From: Bacteroidota bacterium
GTDB taxonomy: Bacteria > Bacteroidota > Rhodothermia > Rhodothermales > UBA10348
NCBI GenBank assembly: GCA_029262855.1
Contig: JAJCYP010000052.1
Location: 1-60,362 of the forward strand
DNA length: 60,362 nt
Direction: 5' to 3'
Below are positions 33,815 through 46,200 of the stretch, one piece after another; positions within the stretch are counted from its first letter, which is position 1; each line of letters starts with the position of its first letter. Both the position numbers and the translations under genes were made by a program. Under the pieces are notes generated by a model. It had not been told where the DNA came from. It saw nothing but the letters and a program-made list of their open reading frames with translations, and searched no databases.

Positions 33815-35065
33815 ATGAACCCAGACCAGATCCGCTCGCATTTTCCCGCACTGGCATTGACCGATGCGGGGCAACCCCGACTCTACCTGGACAACCCCGG
33901 CGGTACCCAGGTGGCGCAGCGGGTCATTGACCGCACCGTCTCCTACCTCACGCGGACAAACGCCAACGGTGGCGGCGCTTTTCGGACGAGTCGGGAGTCG
34001 GACGCGCTGCTGGACGAGGCGCACGCGGCGATGGCTGATCTCCTGGGCGCCCGGTCTCCGGATGAGATCGTGTTCGGCCAGAACATGACCACCTTGACCT
34101 TCCACATGTCCAGGACGCTCGGACAGCAGTTTGAGGCGGGGCAGGAAATCGTGGTTACCCGGATGGACCACGACGCGAATATCTCGCCCTGGCTCCTGCT
34201 GGCCCGGGATCTTGACATGACCATCCGGTGGCTGCCCTTTGATACCGGGACGTTTCGGTATGATCTGGATGTCTATGGGAGTCTGCTCTCCGAAAAGACG
34301 GCCCTTGTCGCGCTCAACTACGCTTCGAATGCGCTGGGCACCATCAACCCGGTCGCCCGGATGTCGGCCATGGCGCACGAGGTAGGGGCGCTATCGTACG
34401 TGGACGCCGTCCAGTACGTACCTCACGGTGTCACCGACGTACAGGCGCTCGGTTGTGACTTCCTGGTCTGCTCCCCCTACAAGTTCTTCGGCCCGCATCA
34501 GGGAGTCCTATGGGGACGCGAGGAGCTGCTGGCCGGCCTGCCGCCCTACAAGGTGCGCCCCGCCGATGACGCCCTGCCCATCCGTCACGAGACAGGCACC
34601 CTTTCGCACGAGGGGATGGCAGGAACGCTGGGAGTCGTGGAGTACCTGGAGTCGCTGGGCGAAGGCGCCTCTCGCCGCGCACGCCTGGTGCATGCCATGC
34701 AGCACATCGCCCGGTACGAGCAGGATCTTTGCCTGCGGCTCATCAACCGCCTTCAGGAACTGCCGGAGATCACCATCTACGGTCTGACTGACGAGGCAGA
34801 CATGACCGACCGCGTACCGACGGTGATTCTGGACGTCGAGGGCATTCCTGCGCGGTCCGTGGCGGAGTATCTCGGAGCCCGCAACATCTTTGTTTGGGAT
34901 GGAGACTACTACGCCATGGAGGTCATCGACGCCCTGGGCCACGCGCCCAGCGGGGGCCTGGTCCGCATCGGCCTGGCGCACTACAACACCGCCCAGGAAG
35001 TCGACCAGGTGTGCGACACTCTACAGAAAATGGTGCTCGAATCGGGCGTCAGGCACGCGTTTTGA
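33815..35065 (+). CDS. Cysteine-desulfurase-like PLP enzyme (mirror copy)
   Basis: Mirror of 25298-26548. The PLP Lys223 codon is at 34481-34483 in CSPYKFFGP. Confidence 0.85.
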   Translation: MNPDQIRSHFPALALTDAGQPRLYLDNPGGTQVAQRVIDRTVSYLTRTNANGGGAFRTSRESDALLDEAHAAMADLLGARSPDEIVFGQNMTTLTFHMSRTLGQQFEAGQEIVVTRMDHDANISPWLLLARDLDMTIRWLPFDTGTFRYDLDVYGSLLSEKTALVALNYASNALGTINPVARMSAMAHEVGALSYVDAVQYVPHGVTDVQALGCDFLVCSPYKFFGPHQGVLWGREELLAGLPPYKVRPADDALPIRHETGTLSHEGMAGTLGVVEYLESLGEGASRRARLVHAMQHIARYEQDLCLRLINRLQELPEITIYGLTDEADMTDRVPTVILDVEGIPARSVAEYLGARNIFVWDGDYYAMEVIDALGHAPSGGLVRIGLAHYNTAQEVDQVCDTLQKMVLESGVRHAF

Positions 35066-35142
35066 TTGTTTCCCGTGCAATCTCCCCAATTGCTTAAGAG
35101 GTCGCTGTTGCGGTCGATTCAAATGGGGAGGCCGGGATTCCT

Positions 35143-35448
35143 ATGCGAGTCGAACCTGTACATAGCACCGAACGTCGGGTCGAACCAGTCGACCGCCAGA
35201 GCCGTCGCGATCAGCGGCGGAAGGACGAAGAGCGTTCTGAGCGGGAAAACCAGGAAGAAGCCTACATCCTGAACCTGACCCGCGGTCAGGTCGGCGAACG
35301 CTCTCCCTTCCTGTCCGGGGCCTACACCAGCATGGGCGCCATTACGCGGGACGAGATCAAGGGAGCGCCCGAAGCCCCCCCAAAAGAGAAGTCCACCTAC
35401 GAATCCGACTCATCCAAGTCGGGCGGCCACCTGGACACCTACTCCTGA
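35143..35448 (+). CDS. Small charged protein of unknown function (mirror copy)
   Basis: Mirror of 24915-25220. The coding sequence contains an 8-bp inverted repeat ACCTGACC-CGC-GGTCAGGT at 35273-35291, with no evident role. Confidence 0.55.
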   Translation: MRVEPVHSTERRVEPVDRQSRRDQRRKDEERSERENQEEAYILNLTRGQVGERSPFLSGAYTSMGAITRDEIKGAPEAPPKEKSTYESDSSKSGGHLDTYS

Positions 35449-35455
35449 GGGAGCC

Positions 35456-35737
35456 TCAGAGAGCTATAACGCCGTCGATTTTTCCGACTGCGTGGTACAT
35501 CGCCACCACCTCGTCGCTGGAATGCATGTTCATCACAGCCGTGACCGACTGGTACTTCCCCTTCCGTGATTCACGGACCGACAGATCCACCTGACCGAAG
35601 ACTGCCTTCAGCTCGTCCACGCGGGCGGCCGGTGCGATGAACTTGAACGTATAGTCGGTGGGCCACTCGTTTTGATCGTCGAGCAGCTTCTGAAACCGGT
35701 CCCACCAGTCATCTTTGGATGTGCGCTCACCTTCCAT
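35456..35737 (-). CDS. DUF493 (YbeD-like) small protein (mirror copy)
   Basis: Mirror of 24626-24907; identical 93-residue product, converging on the small charged protein. Confidence 0.82.
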   Translation of the reverse strand: MEGERTSKDDWWDRFQKLLDDQNEWPTDYTFKFIAPAARVDELKAVFGQVDLSVRESRKGKYQSVTAVMNMHSSDEVVAMYHAVGKIDGVIAL

Positions 35738-35891
35738 CTGCCTGTTTTATCTGGGCTCGAGTGAGCCGTGCGATCCTTCAAACCGGGCCGGCCAACCCGG
35801 GATCCATGGCAGGGTTTCAATTCGTGTCCGGGGTAACTTCCGCCCGATTGACGGGTAAAACCCGTTCCCAGCTCACCTTCAGATTCCTTCG

Positions 35892-37091
35892 ATGTCACTC
35901 CTTCCAGAATGGGCCCCGAACCTGCACCCACTGGTGCTGCATTTTCCGATCGCGCTGCTTTTTGTGGCGGCCGCGCTTGATGCCGTCGGCATTGCCTCTG
36001 GCGACCGTGGGAGCTGGAGAAAATCTGCCAACTGGCTCTACGCCGTTGGCGCCGTCTCTGCTGTCGCAACGTGGTATACGGGCACGCTCGCTGCCGATTC
36101 GGTCTTCCTTCCCACCGAGGCCAACGCGCTGCTGACCGAGCATGCCGACCTCGGACTCTGGACCGCCTGGTTCTTTGGAGGATACGGCGTCATCCGGACG
36201 GGCCTGAGCGCAACCAAGTTTGCCGCAGGCCTCGTTCCGCGACTCGGACTGTTGGTTATTGGCCTGGGAGGGCTCGTCCTCATCTCGGTCACGGCCACGC
36301 ACGGAGCCGAACTGGTGTACCGGTATGGCGTCGGCGTGGAAGCGGTTGAGACTCGGCCTTCCGAGCCGCTGATCACCGCGGAGGCGGGAGACGACGGGAT
36401 CGCCAGATCAGCCGTGGGATGGATGTGGACGCCTGCCCGTGCAGGCGCCTGGAAAAACTCCGTCATCTGGGTCGAGGGATCGGCCGAATCGCTCCAGTCC
36501 AGCCTCGTGGACGCCGGCGAACGCGGCGACGTTTTTCAGTTCGAAGTGACCGAACCCACGCTGTTTGTCATGCCGGGGTCGATTGACCGACTGCAGGTGG
36601 ATCTGTCCATTGATCTTTCTGACTTTGAAGGCACGGCGCTCGTAGCCCACCACGTACAGGAGGGCGGCGCCTATGGATTCACGTCGGTTGGCAACGGTCA
36701 GATCAGGCTCGGCAAAACCGAGAACTCGGACCTGCTGGTTCAGGCGACCGAGGCCATATCGGAGACCGGTTGGCAGGACGTCCGCGTGGTGGTCGATGGG
36801 GCTCATTACCGCAGCTATGTCAATACGCGCCTGGCCATCCACGGTCACGGCACGGCCTTCGAACCGGGACAGGTTGGCCTGAGGCTGAACGGTACCGGTA
36901 CGGTGAGGCTCGCCAGCATGCAGGCAGTGGACCTTGCCACGGCCGCGGGCGGGGCCATGGAGATGGGTGATGAGGAGGTTACGACCGACGAGGCCGCAGC
37001 CGAGGCCTCGCTCGAGAACGCCGCGACCGAGGCCGCGACCGAGGCCGCGGATCACGAACACGAGGCGGGCACGGAAGCGCAGGACCACTAG
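35892..37091 (+). CDS. DUF2231-type membrane protein with beta-sandwich-like C-terminus (mirror copy)
   Basis: Mirror of 23272-24471. The duplicated GACCGAGGCCGC unit of the acidic tail can be read directly at about 37024-37047. Confidence 0.7.
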   Translation: MSLLPEWAPNLHPLVLHFPIALLFVAAALDAVGIASGDRGSWRKSANWLYAVGAVSAVATWYTGTLAADSVFLPTEANALLTEHADLGLWTAWFFGGYGVIRTGLSATKFAAGLVPRLGLLVIGLGGLVLISVTATHGAELVYRYGVGVEAVETRPSEPLITAEAGDDGIARSAVGWMWTPARAGAWKNSVIWVEGSAESLQSSLVDAGERGDVFQFEVTEPTLFVMPGSIDRLQVDLSIDLSDFEGTALVAHHVQEGGAYGFTSVGNGQIRLGKTENSDLLVQATEAISETGWQDVRVVVDGAHYRSYVNTRLAIHGHGTAFEPGQVGLRLNGTGTVRLASMQAVDLATAAGGAMEMGDEEVTTDEAAAEASLENAATEAATEAADHEHEAGTEAQDH

Positions 37092-37232
37092 GTTCCGCCC
37101 GCGCGGGCAAGCGCGGCAGGCCTGACACCTCGTCAGAGGCAGCCGGTTTGGCACGGCGTTGGACCGTAGTCACATAGGCGAATCCCGCGTGGATCGTCTG
37201 CCATATTGACCTATCGCTTTTTCGAGCGCCTT

Positions 37233-39878
37233 ATGAACCTGCAGAAGTTTACGACTAAGGCCCAGGAGGTCATCCAGACCGCTGTGGAGTTGGCTCAGTC
37301 CAAGAACCATCAGGGTCTGGAGCCACCGCACCTCCTGTTTGCCTTCCTTCAGGACGAGGGCGGAGTGGTCCCGTCCATCCTGGAGAAACTGGGTGCCAAC
37401 CTGGAGTTGCTGCGCAACCGGACGCAGCAGGAGATGGACCGGTTGCCCGTAGTCACGGGCTCGAGCGTCTCGGGACAGTATCTCGGAAAGGGCGCGAAGA
37501 AGGTGTTTGACCGCGCGTTGGCCGAGGCCGAACTGCTCAAGGACGACTTCGTGGCCAGCGAGCACGTGCTCATCGCCCTCTCCGCTGCCGATACCTTGAC
37601 CGAGGCGTTCAAGGGGCAGGACATCACCAAGGAGCGCATCCTCGCGGTGCTGAAGGAGGTCCGCGGGAGCCAGCGGGTGACCGATCAGCACGCCGAGAGC
37701 AGGTACCAGTCGCTCGAACGCTACACCCGCGACCTGAACGAACTGGCGCGCAAAGGCAAGATTGACCCGGTCATCGGTCGGGATGACGAGATCCGCCGGG
37801 TACTCCAGATTCTGGCGCGGCGCACCAAGAACAACCCCGTCCTGATCGGTGAGCCCGGCGTGGGCAAGACCGCCATCGCCGAAGGCCTGGCCATTCGCAT
37901 CGTCCAGGGCGACGTGCCGGAAGGCCTCAAGGACCGCCGCATCCTGGCCCTGGACATGGGGTCGCTGATTGCCGGAGCCAAGTACCGGGGTGAGTTCGAG
38001 GATCGCCTGAAGGCCGTCATCAAGGAGGTCACCGAGGCCGCCGGACAGATCATCCTTTTCATCGACGAGATCCACACGCTGGTGGGAGCGGGAGCCTCGG
38101 AAGGCCAGATGGACGCCGCCAATATTCTGAAGCCCGCCCTGGCGCGCGGCGAACTCAGAGCCATCGGCGCCACGACGCTGGACGAGTTCAGGAAGTACCT
38201 CGAAAAGGACAAGGCACTCGAACGCCGATTCCAATCAGTGGTGGTGGCCGAGCCAAGCCAGGAAGACACGATTTCCATTCTCCGGGGCATCAAGGAACGC
38301 TACGAAGTCCATCACGGCGTCCGGATAACGGACGGCGCCCTGGTAGCCGCCGCGCAGCTCTCGAGCCGCTATATCACCGAGCGGTTTCTTCCCGACAAGG
38401 CGATTGACCTGATCGACGAGGCGGCGTCCCGCTTGCGTATCGAGATCGACTCGATGCCGGAGGAACTCGATCAACTGGAGCGCCAGATCCGCCAGTTGGA
38501 GATCGAGCGCGAGGCCGTCAAGCGGGAGCGGGACGAGACCAAGCTCATGAGTATCGGCGAGACCCTGGCCGACCTGGAGGAAAAGCGGACAGCCTTGCGT
38601 GCCCGCTGGAATCAGGAAAAAGAACTCATCCAGGAGCTCCGCCAGAGCAAGGAGCAGATTGAGGAAGCCCGATTGGAAGCCGAGACGCTGGAGCGTCAGG
38701 GCAAGTACGGCGATGTGGCCGAAATCCGGTACGGGCGGATTCCGCAACTGGAGCAGACCGTCACCGACACGAAGGAGCGGCTCATGGTCATCCAGCGGAA
38801 CGGTGCGCTCCTCAAGGAGGAAATCGACGCGGAAGACATCGCCAACATCGTGTCGCGCTGGACCGGCGTCCCGGTCTCCAGGATGCTGGAGAGTGAGCGT
38901 GCCAAGCTTCTCCGAATGGAAGATGAGCTGGAGCACCGGGTGATCGGTCAGCGCGAGGCGGTCGCGGCTGTGTCGCACGCCGTCCGCCGCGGCCGCGCGG
39001 GACTTCAGGAAGAGAGTCGCCCCATCGGTTCATTCATCTTCCTGGGGACCACCGGCGTCGGCAAGACGGAGCTTGCCAAGGCGCTCGCCGAGTTCCTGTT
39101 CAATGACGAACAGGCGCTCATTCGAATCGACATGAGTGAGTACCAGGAGCGGCACACCGTGAGTCGACTCGTGGGCGCGCCTCCCGGCTACGTCGGCTAC
39201 GAGGAGGGCGGGCAGCTCACCGAGAAGGTCCGGCGTCGACCCTACGCTGTGGTGCTGCTGGACGAAATCGAGAAAGCACATCCCGAGGTCTTCAACATCC
39301 TCCTCCAGGTGCTCGACGACGGTCGCCTGACTGACAACCAGGGACGGACCGTCGATTTCAAGAACACGATTGTGATCATGACCTCGAATCTGGGTTCAGA
39401 GGTCATCCGCGATCGACTCGATGCCCTGGACGGTGAGCTGACCGAGCGCGCAGAGGAGAGCCTCAAGGACGAGGTGATGAACCTGCTCAAGAAGCGGCTG
39501 CGCCCCGAGTTTCTCAATCGTATTGACGAAACTGTAGTGTTCCATCCGCTTGGTCGTGGGGCCATCGGCCAGATCGTGGATCTCCAGATTGCGCATGTCC
39601 AGAAGCTGGCGTCCAACAGCGCCGGAGTTACGCTTGAGATTACGCCGGACGCCCGCGTCTGGCTGGGAGACCAGGGATTCGACCCGGTGTTCGGCGCCAG
39701 ACCTCTCAAGCGGGTCATTCAGCGAGAGGTCACCAACAAACTGGCCGAGGAGCTGTTGTCCGGCTGGATCGAGAAGGGCGAGACCATCCGCGTGGACCTG
39801 TCCGAAGACGGATCCGGCCTCACCTTCGAGACGCTACCCACGGAAGTCGTGGCCGAGCCGGAGGTGTCGGAGAGCTAG
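37233..39878 (+). CDS. clpB: ATP-dependent disaggregase ClpB (mirror copy)
   Basis: Mirror of 20485-23130; the two Walker A motifs are encoded from 37848 and 39045. Confidence 0.96.
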   Translation: MNLQKFTTKAQEVIQTAVELAQSKNHQGLEPPHLLFAFLQDEGGVVPSILEKLGANLELLRNRTQQEMDRLPVVTGSSVSGQYLGKGAKKVFDRALAEAELLKDDFVASEHVLIALSAADTLTEAFKGQDITKERILAVLKEVRGSQRVTDQHAESRYQSLERYTRDLNELARKGKIDPVIGRDDEIRRVLQILARRTKNNPVLIGEPGVGKTAIAEGLAIRIVQGDVPEGLKDRRILALDMGSLIAGAKYRGEFEDRLKAVIKEVTEAAGQIILFIDEIHTLVGAGASEGQMDAANILKPALARGELRAIGATTLDEFRKYLEKDKALERRFQSVVVAEPSQEDTISILRGIKERYEVHHGVRITDGALVAAAQLSSRYITERFLPDKAIDLIDEAASRLRIEIDSMPEELDQLERQIRQLEIEREAVKRERDETKLMSIGETLADLEEKRTALRARWNQEKELIQELRQSKEQIEEARLEAETLERQGKYGDVAEIRYGRIPQLEQTVTDTKERLMVIQRNGALLKEEIDAEDIANIVSRWTGVPVSRMLESERAKLLRMEDELEHRVIGQREAVAAVSHAVRRGRAGLQEESRPIGSFIFLGTTGVGKTELAKALAEFLFNDEQALIRIDMSEYQERHTVSRLVGAPPGYVGYEEGGQLTEKVRRRPYAVVLLDEIEKAHPEVFNILLQVLDDGRLTDNQGRTVDFKNTIVIMTSNLGSEVIRDRLDALDGELTERAEESLKDEVMNLLKKRLRPEFLNRIDETVVFHPLGRGAIGQIVDLQIAHVQKLASNSAGVTLEITPDARVWLGDQGFDPVFGARPLKRVIQREVTNKLAEELLSGWIEKGETIRVDLSEDGSGLTFETLPTEVVAEPEVSES

Positions 39879-42337
39879 CCGCTCCGGCCGGTTTCGCGCA
39901 AGATGACCTCCATCATGCCGCGAGCCTGGGCGATCCAGGGATGCTCGTCGTCCAGGTTGGCCTCGTAGATGACCAAGGCCTCGGAGAGCAGCTGCTCCGC
40001 CTCGGCGTACTCATGCTTGTCAACCAAGAGGGTGCCCAGCAGTGCCCGATCGCGGCCAGTGAAGGGGTGACCCGGGGGCAGACTCGTCAGATGATGATTC
40101 AGGGCCTGACGGAATAGCGTTTCGGCCTCTTCCACGTTGCCCTGTGCATAAACCGCGCGGGCGACCTGACTGATTGAGTTGCCGATTCGGGAGTGCTCCT
40201 CGCCGTAGATGACGCGGCGCATGGCCAGCGTCTCGCGATGCATTTCCTCGGCCTCTGCATACCGGCCGCGATCCTGTAGCAGCGACCCCAGATTGTTGTA
40301 CATGGAGGCCACGTTGGGATGGCCATCGCCAAGCAGCCCTACCTGGAGATCAAGCGAGGTTCGGTACGCCTCTTCGGCCCTATCGAGCAACGCATCGTCC
40401 TCGTTCTCCAGACCAATGTCATGAAAGGCCCACCCCAGATTGGCGAGGATCTCGGCAAAGGTCAGCGTACCGTCTCCCGCCGTGGCACGTTCGATTTCCA
40501 GGGCTTCCTGAAACATCGCCTGCGCGTCTTCCCTGCGACCGGAATACGCGTAGATCGAGGCAAGTGAGTTCAGGTTGGCGGAAATCAGGGGATCGTTTCG
40601 GCCCACCTCCTGCTCCCTCAACGTGAGTGATTCAACCAGCAGTCCTTCGGCCTCTTCCCATTCTCCTGTCCAGTCCCGCAGGACGCCGAGTTGAAAGATG
40701 CTGGCGGCCAGATCCAGCCTCGGGACATCGGCATCTGCCCTCCGCATGGCGAGCGCACGGGTCAAGAGTCGTTCGGAGGCATCGAAATCCCCCATTTCCC
40801 TGTAGGCAATGCCGAGTTCCATCAGCATGTGGGCCTGCACTTCGGGCTGACCGGCCAACTCCTGATCAATCTGGACCACGGCGCGATCCATGAGTTGGGG
40901 CACCGTGACGGTCTCGCCAAGCGAATACTCAGGATTCGCCCATTGGAAGGTGCTTACCAGGAAGCGGCTGACCTGCTCGGTCTTGGCGGCCGCCAACGCA
41001 ATTCGTTCGGACTGCTCGCTCGTGACCAGTGCAAACCGCACCGCCAGCACGGTCACGGCAATCAGCAGGATCACCAGGACCGACGAAGCAGCCACGCCGA
41101 CCCTGTGCCGCTGGATGAACTTCCGCGCCCGATACGACACGGTATCGGCCTGAGCGGAGACCGGCATGCCCTCCAGGAAGCGCCTGATGTCCTCCTGAAA
41201 CAGGTCGGCCGAGGCGTATCGCCGATCCGGCTCCTTCCGCAGCGCCATGAGCACGATGCGGTCCAGGTCTCCGGAAAGCGTCTTCCGGAGCAGCTCGACA
41301 GCGGTCCCTCCGGTGGCATCCCGGTGGGTTCGCTTGCTGGCTTCCTCGCCGGTAATCCCGCTGATGGCCGTACTCGGCTTCTCCGGCTCCGCCGAGAGCA
41401 CCAGCTCTTCGATCTCCTTTCGGCTGCGCCCCTGCGTCTTGTGGGGACGCCCACCGGTCAGCAGTTCGTAGAGGAGGATGCCCAGCTGGTATACGTCGCT
41501 GGCCGTCGTGACCGCATCGCCCCTCATCTGCTCGGGACTCGCGTACTCCGGTGTCATGACCCGAACATCCAGGTTGGTCATGGGCATCGTGTACCCCGCC
41601 AGGTTCGGATTGAGCACCTTGGCGATGCCGAAGTCCAACAGCTTCGGGGTGCCGTCTGCCGTCACCAGGATGTTGGACGGCTTCAGGTCCCGATGGACGA
41701 TCAGATTCCTGTGCGCAAACTGCACGGCATCGCAGACCTTCCGGAAAAGCTCCAGGCGCTGGCGCACCGGCAGCTTGTGCGCATCGCAGTACTCGCCGAT
41801 TGGCTGTCCCTCGATGTACTCCATGACGAAGTAGGACAACCCGTCTTCGGTGGCACCACCGTCCAGGAGCCTCGCGATGTTCGGATGCGCAAGACTCGCC
41901 AGAATCCGGCGCTCCATCTTGAAGCGCTTCAGGATTTCGTCCGTATCCATCCCCCGACGGATCACCTTGACGGCGACGTATCGGGTATACGACGCGTCAT
42001 CGCGCATCGCCAGGTACACCTGGCCCATGCCTCCGTGACCGATGGGGCGGATGAGACGGTAGGGGCCGACGTGTGTATCGGCGAACGCGTCTTCCTTGTG
42101 GTCCACGGCCTTGCGCACTGCGTCCCTCATTTCGCCGAGCATCTCGGGCCCTTCGTTCTCGAGGAAGGTACCGGCAACCTCGCCGGCGCCCAACATGGCC
42201 TGAACCTGCTTCAGCAGTGCCCGGTCATCGCCGCATTCCTTGTGGACGTACTCGTCCCGCAATTCCGGTTCGAGATCCAGCGCGCCATCCATGATGGCGT
42301 CTATCCGCTTCCATTGGCCGGTGGGGACATCCTTCAT
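39875..42337 (-). CDS. Membrane-anchored Ser/Thr protein kinase with TPRs (mirror copy)
   Basis: Mirror of 18026-20488; identical kinase, transmembrane helix and TPR array. Confidence 0.92.
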   Translation of the reverse strand: MKDVPTGQWKRIDAIMDGALDLEPELRDEYVHKECGDDRALLKQVQAMLGAGEVAGTFLENEGPEMLGEMRDAVRKAVDHKEDAFADTHVGPYRLIRPIGHGGMGQVYLAMRDDASYTRYVAVKVIRRGMDTDEILKRFKMERRILASLAHPNIARLLDGGATEDGLSYFVMEYIEGQPIGEYCDAHKLPVRQRLELFRKVCDAVQFAHRNLIVHRDLKPSNILVTADGTPKLLDFGIAKVLNPNLAGYTMPMTNLDVRVMTPEYASPEQMRGDAVTTASDVYQLGILLYELLTGGRPHKTQGRSRKEIEELVLSAEPEKPSTAISGITGEEASKRTHRDATGGTAVELLRKTLSGDLDRIVLMALRKEPDRRYASADLFQEDIRRFLEGMPVSAQADTVSYRARKFIQRHRVGVAASSVLVILLIAVTVLAVRFALVTSEQSERIALAAAKTEQVSRFLVSTFQWANPEYSLGETVTVPQLMDRAVVQIDQELAGQPEVQAHMLMELGIAYREMGDFDASERLLTRALAMRRADADVPRLDLAASIFQLGVLRDWTGEWEEAEGLLVESLTLREQEVGRNDPLISANLNSLASIYAYSGRREDAQAMFQEALEIERATAGDGTLTFAEILANLGWAFHDIGLENEDDALLDRAEEAYRTSLDLQVGLLGDGHPNVASMYNNLGSLLQDRGRYAEAEEMHRETLAMRRVIYGEEHSRIGNSISQVARAVYAQGNVEEAETLFRQALNHHLTSLPPGHPFTGRDRALLGTLLVDKHEYAEAEQLLSEALVIYEANLDDEHPWIAQARGMMEVILRETGRSG

Positions 42338-42338
42338 A

Positions 42339-42911
42339 TCAAACGCCGTCCGTTCCTTTAAGCGCCAGGTAGAGAAAGCTCTTCGCCTTGAACCAATCCC
42401 GGTCGACGGTTCGTCCCGACAGGTCCAAGGCAGTTCCGATTTCTTCCACCGACATTCCTCCGTAGAACCGCATTTCTACGATCTGAGCCAGTCTGGGGTT
42501 CAGTTCGTTGAGTCGAGTCAGAGCATCCTCGAGATCGAGGAGGTCCAGGGACCGCGCATCCTCGTACAGGATGCCCGAAACCAGTTCCGTGCGGTGCGCT
42601 TCGCCGCCCCGCTTTTCGGCGCGGCTCGCGCGGGCATAGTCCACCAGAATCTGCCGCATGGCTTTGGCCGTAACGGCGAAAAAATGAACACGGTCCGTCC
42701 ATTCGGCGTCGGCCCGGTTGAACAGTTTCAGGTAGGCTTCGTGGACCAGCCCGGTGGTGTTGATGGTCTCCCCGGGACTCCTGAAGCGCAGTTGCCGGTG
42801 CGCCATCGCCCGGAGCTCGTCATAGACCAGGGTGAACAACTGCGCAGACGCACCTTCCTCGCCTTGGCGATGGCTCACGAGGAGTTGGGTTACGTCGTTT
42901 TGCAGGGGCAC
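42339..42911 (-). CDS. ECF-type sigma factor (mirror copy)
   Basis: Mirror of 17452-18024, GTG start at 42911, one base upstream of the kinase mirror copy. Confidence 0.9.
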   Translation of the reverse strand: MPLQNDVTQLLVSHRQGEEGASAQLFTLVYDELRAMAHRQLRFRSPGETINTTGLVHEAYLKLFNRADAEWTDRVHFFAVTAKAMRQILVDYARASRAEKRGGEAHRTELVSGILYEDARSLDLLDLEDALTRLNELNPRLAQIVEMRFYGGMSVEEIGTALDLSGRTVDRDWFKAKSFLYLALKGTDGV

Positions 42912-42939
42912 CGTGCTGGGGGAGAGGCTCAGTCAATTA

Positions 42940-42968
42940 TGTATACGTACTGAAAGGTGGTTATTCAA
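42940..42968 (-). promoter_or_regulatory. Candidate promoter of sigma/kinase operon (mirror copy)
   Basis: Mirror of 17395-17423: TTGAAT, 17 bases, TATACA on the minus strand. Confidence 0.42.
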
Positions 42969-43151
42969 TCGCAGCTAGACACCATTCTTCTGGAGTGGTC
43001 CGTACCTCCAGTTGCAGTGCGGCTTCGTTGCATTATTATTCACAATAACGGCCCTCAGTTTTCGCACCGCGGAACGAATTGGCCCCAGGTGGCTGTAAAA
43101 CCTGTGGTTATCACCGCACACCCTCCCGGCAGCGATGTGGAAAACACCGCC

Positions 43152-43180
43152 TTGCAAAACGGCTTTAGACACCGTTTACT
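43152..43180 (+). promoter_or_regulatory. Candidate promoter for smc (mirror copy)
   Basis: TTGCAA at 43152-43157, 17-base spacer, TTTACT at 43175-43180, with ATG at 43217. Confidence 0.35.
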
Positions 43181-43216
43181 TGGTTGGTTGAACCTGAATC
43201 GGAATAGTCCCCCGCC

Positions 43217-46200
43217 ATGTATCTGAGTAAGCTGGAGCTGCACGGCTTCAAAAGCTTTGCTGACAGAACGGTCGTGAACTTCGCGCCCGGCGTCACCGTC
43301 GTGGTGGGGCCGAATGGCTGTGGCAAATCCAACGTCGTCGACGCGGTCCGGTGGGTGATTGGCGAGCAGCGGGCTCGCATCCTGCGCTCCGAGAAGATGG
43401 AGAACGTCATTTTCAATGGCGCCGGACACCGAAAAGCGCTGGGTGTGGCTGAGGTCATGCTGACGATTGAGAACAATCGAGGCGTGCTTCCGACCGAGTA
43501 CGATGAGGTGACCATTGGCAGGCGCCTCTACCGATCCGGTGAGTCCGAGTACCTGCTGAACGGAACCCAGTGCCGGCTCAAAGACATCACCGACCTCTTC
43601 ATGGATACCGGGATGGGCGCGGGTGCCTACTCGGTGATCGAGCTGAAGATGATCGAGGAGTTGCTCTCGGATAATGCGCAGGACCGCCGCCGCCTGTTTG
43701 AAGAGGCGGCCGGTATCACCAAGTACAAGATTCGGCGGACGCAGACGCTTAGGAAGCTCCAGTCCACACAGGTTGACCTTACGCGGGTCCGGGACCTGAC
43801 CGAGGAACTGGATCGGCGGGTTCGGTCGCTGGAGCGTCAGGCCAAGAAGGCGGCACGGTTTAAGAAGCATCGCGCCCGCCTGCGGGAGCTCGAATTGGCG
43901 CTGGCCCAGCTTCGCTACGATCAGCTTGCGTCCGAGCAAGAGGAATCAAGCGGCAAACGGGGCGAACTGAAGGATCTCCTGGAGCAGGACGGCGCCGCCC
44001 TCGCCAAGGCCGAAGCCGCCCACGAGGCCCTTCGCACACGACATGTAGAGCGTGAGCAAGCGCTGGTTGCCATCCAGACCCACCTGAGTGCCCATCTCGA
44101 AAAACTGCGGGCGGCCGAGTCCGACGAGCGTCTGGTTCATGAGCGCCTTGCTGTGACCGAACGCGACATTCTTCGACTGGGCCAGGAGCGTGAGGCTGCC
44201 GCCATCCAGTCGAGCGTCCTCGGCGAATCACTGGAGACCCTCCAGGTTACCGTCGCCGGCGCCAGGCCGGCCTCCGAAGAGGCCGAGTTGGCCCTGGACA
44301 AGGCCCGCCAGGCCCGGGACGCGGCGGTCAAGGCCGTGGACACGCAGCGGGCTCGCGTGCAGACTGCCCGGAACGAAGAACGGAAGGCTACCGAGTCCCT
44401 GGCGCAGCTTCGTCGAACCCTGGATCGTTCCTCGAGCCGCGTCGAGATGATGCAGGAGGAACTGACCGGGCTGGACGAGCGGGAGTCCCAGGTGAAGGAC
44501 CAGCTCGATCTGGCGGAGCGAAACCTGGAGGCGAAACTGGAAGCCGTCGATTTGGCCGAGACGGCCGTCGTCGGCGCTGCCGAGGCCGTCGAAGAGGCCG
44601 TCGAGCGCAGGCAGGCGCGCGGCCAGGAGCTTGCCGACCTGAAGGAGGAGCTCGCTGTGGCCCAGCGCCGGATGGATGCCGTGGCGGCCGAGGTGGGCCT
44701 GCTCGAAAGCCTTCTGGCGAGCTTCGATGATTTTTCCGAGTCGGTGCAGTTTTTGGTAGGCGATTCGGACTGGACCGAGAATGAGCTCATCACCGTGGCT
44801 GACATTGTCGGCTGCGATCCGACCGTCAAACCGGCGGTCGAGGCCGCACTCGGCGACTTTGCGTCGTGCCTGGTGGTCCAAACCCAGGCCGAAGCCCGGC
44901 GGGCCATCTCCAAACTGAAGGAGTCCGAGAAGGGTCGAACCACGTTCGTGATTCTGGATCGGCTTCCGAGTCCGGGAGCGAAGGCGCCCGTTCCTGTGGG
45001 CGCCCGAGCCCTGATCGACGAAGTGCGTTTCGAGACCGGCTACGAGGCCCTGGTTCAACTCCTGCTGCATGACGCGGTGGTCGTGGATGATCTTGAGGCC
45101 GCATTGCGTGCGTCCGGCCCGGGTATCCGCTGCTTTACCGAAGCCGGCGAGTGGGTGCAGGACGGCGGCGTGGTCCATGCGGGGTCGGCCGGTAGCGGGT
45201 CGCGCTCTGGCGGAGGCCGTCTTGGCCGCCGCGAGCAATTGGACACCGCCCAACGTGCGTTGGCGGAGGCGCAGGCCGAGGCCCGTGCCTTGCGCGAGCG
45301 CGTGAACCTCGCCCAGCAGGCGCTTTCAGAAGTGCTTCTACCCGAGGTCGAACGCCGGCACCGTGAGTGCATGTCCGAGCAGTCCACCGCCCGGTCCACC
45401 CACGCCCGGGCGGTCCTTGAGCGCGACAACCTCGCCCGCCGCGACACCGAACTGGCCAAGCGGCGCCAGGAGTTGTCCCGGTCTCTCGAGACGTTCCGCG
45501 AAGACATCGCGTCCCGATCAGAAGCGGTCCAGGAAGCACAGGAACGTGTGACCGAGTGGGAGGGGGAACGCGCGCGTCACGAAGAGACTCTCCAGACCCT
45601 GGAGGTGGACGGGCGGGCGGCCATCAGTCGATACAGCGAGGCCAACATCACCGCGGTCCAGGCGCGCAACCACCTGGATAACCTGAACCGCGACCTGTCG
45701 CGGGTTCAGCAGGAAATCGTCCGACTGGAGCAGGAGCGCGTCAACCGCACCGAGCGGCTGGCCGAACTCGAAGACCAGCGCGTCAAGGCAGGCGAGCGCA
45801 TCGCCCTCTTGGAGACCACAATCGCCGACCTGCACGTGGCCAAGACCAGTGTCGAGCGCGACGTGATTACGGCGAAGGATACGCTGAGCCTGGTCAAGGT
45901 TGAGATCTCGGAGATCGAGGCTGAGGTTCGCGTGCTCCGGCGAAACCGCGACCAGCGTGTGCAGGAAGAGAACGCGCTGGCCGTTCGACTGGCCGAAGTG
46001 CAGACCCGGACCGAGAATCTGGTTACGTCGACCGCGGAGGAGTACGAGATCGACCTGGAGACCACCCGAATTGAGGCGCCCGAGGACTTCGACGCCGAAT
46101 CGGCTCCCGCCAGGGTCCAGGAGATCCGAGCCAAGATCCGCGGCCTCGGACCGGTGAATGAACTCGCTCTGGAGACGTTTGAGGAAGAGAAGGAACGGTT

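Noticed and set aside
35273-35291. 8-bp inverted repeat ACCTGACC-CGC-GGTCAGGT
   Set aside because: It lies inside a coding sequence with no T run and no promoter nearby, so there is no reason to call it regulatory.
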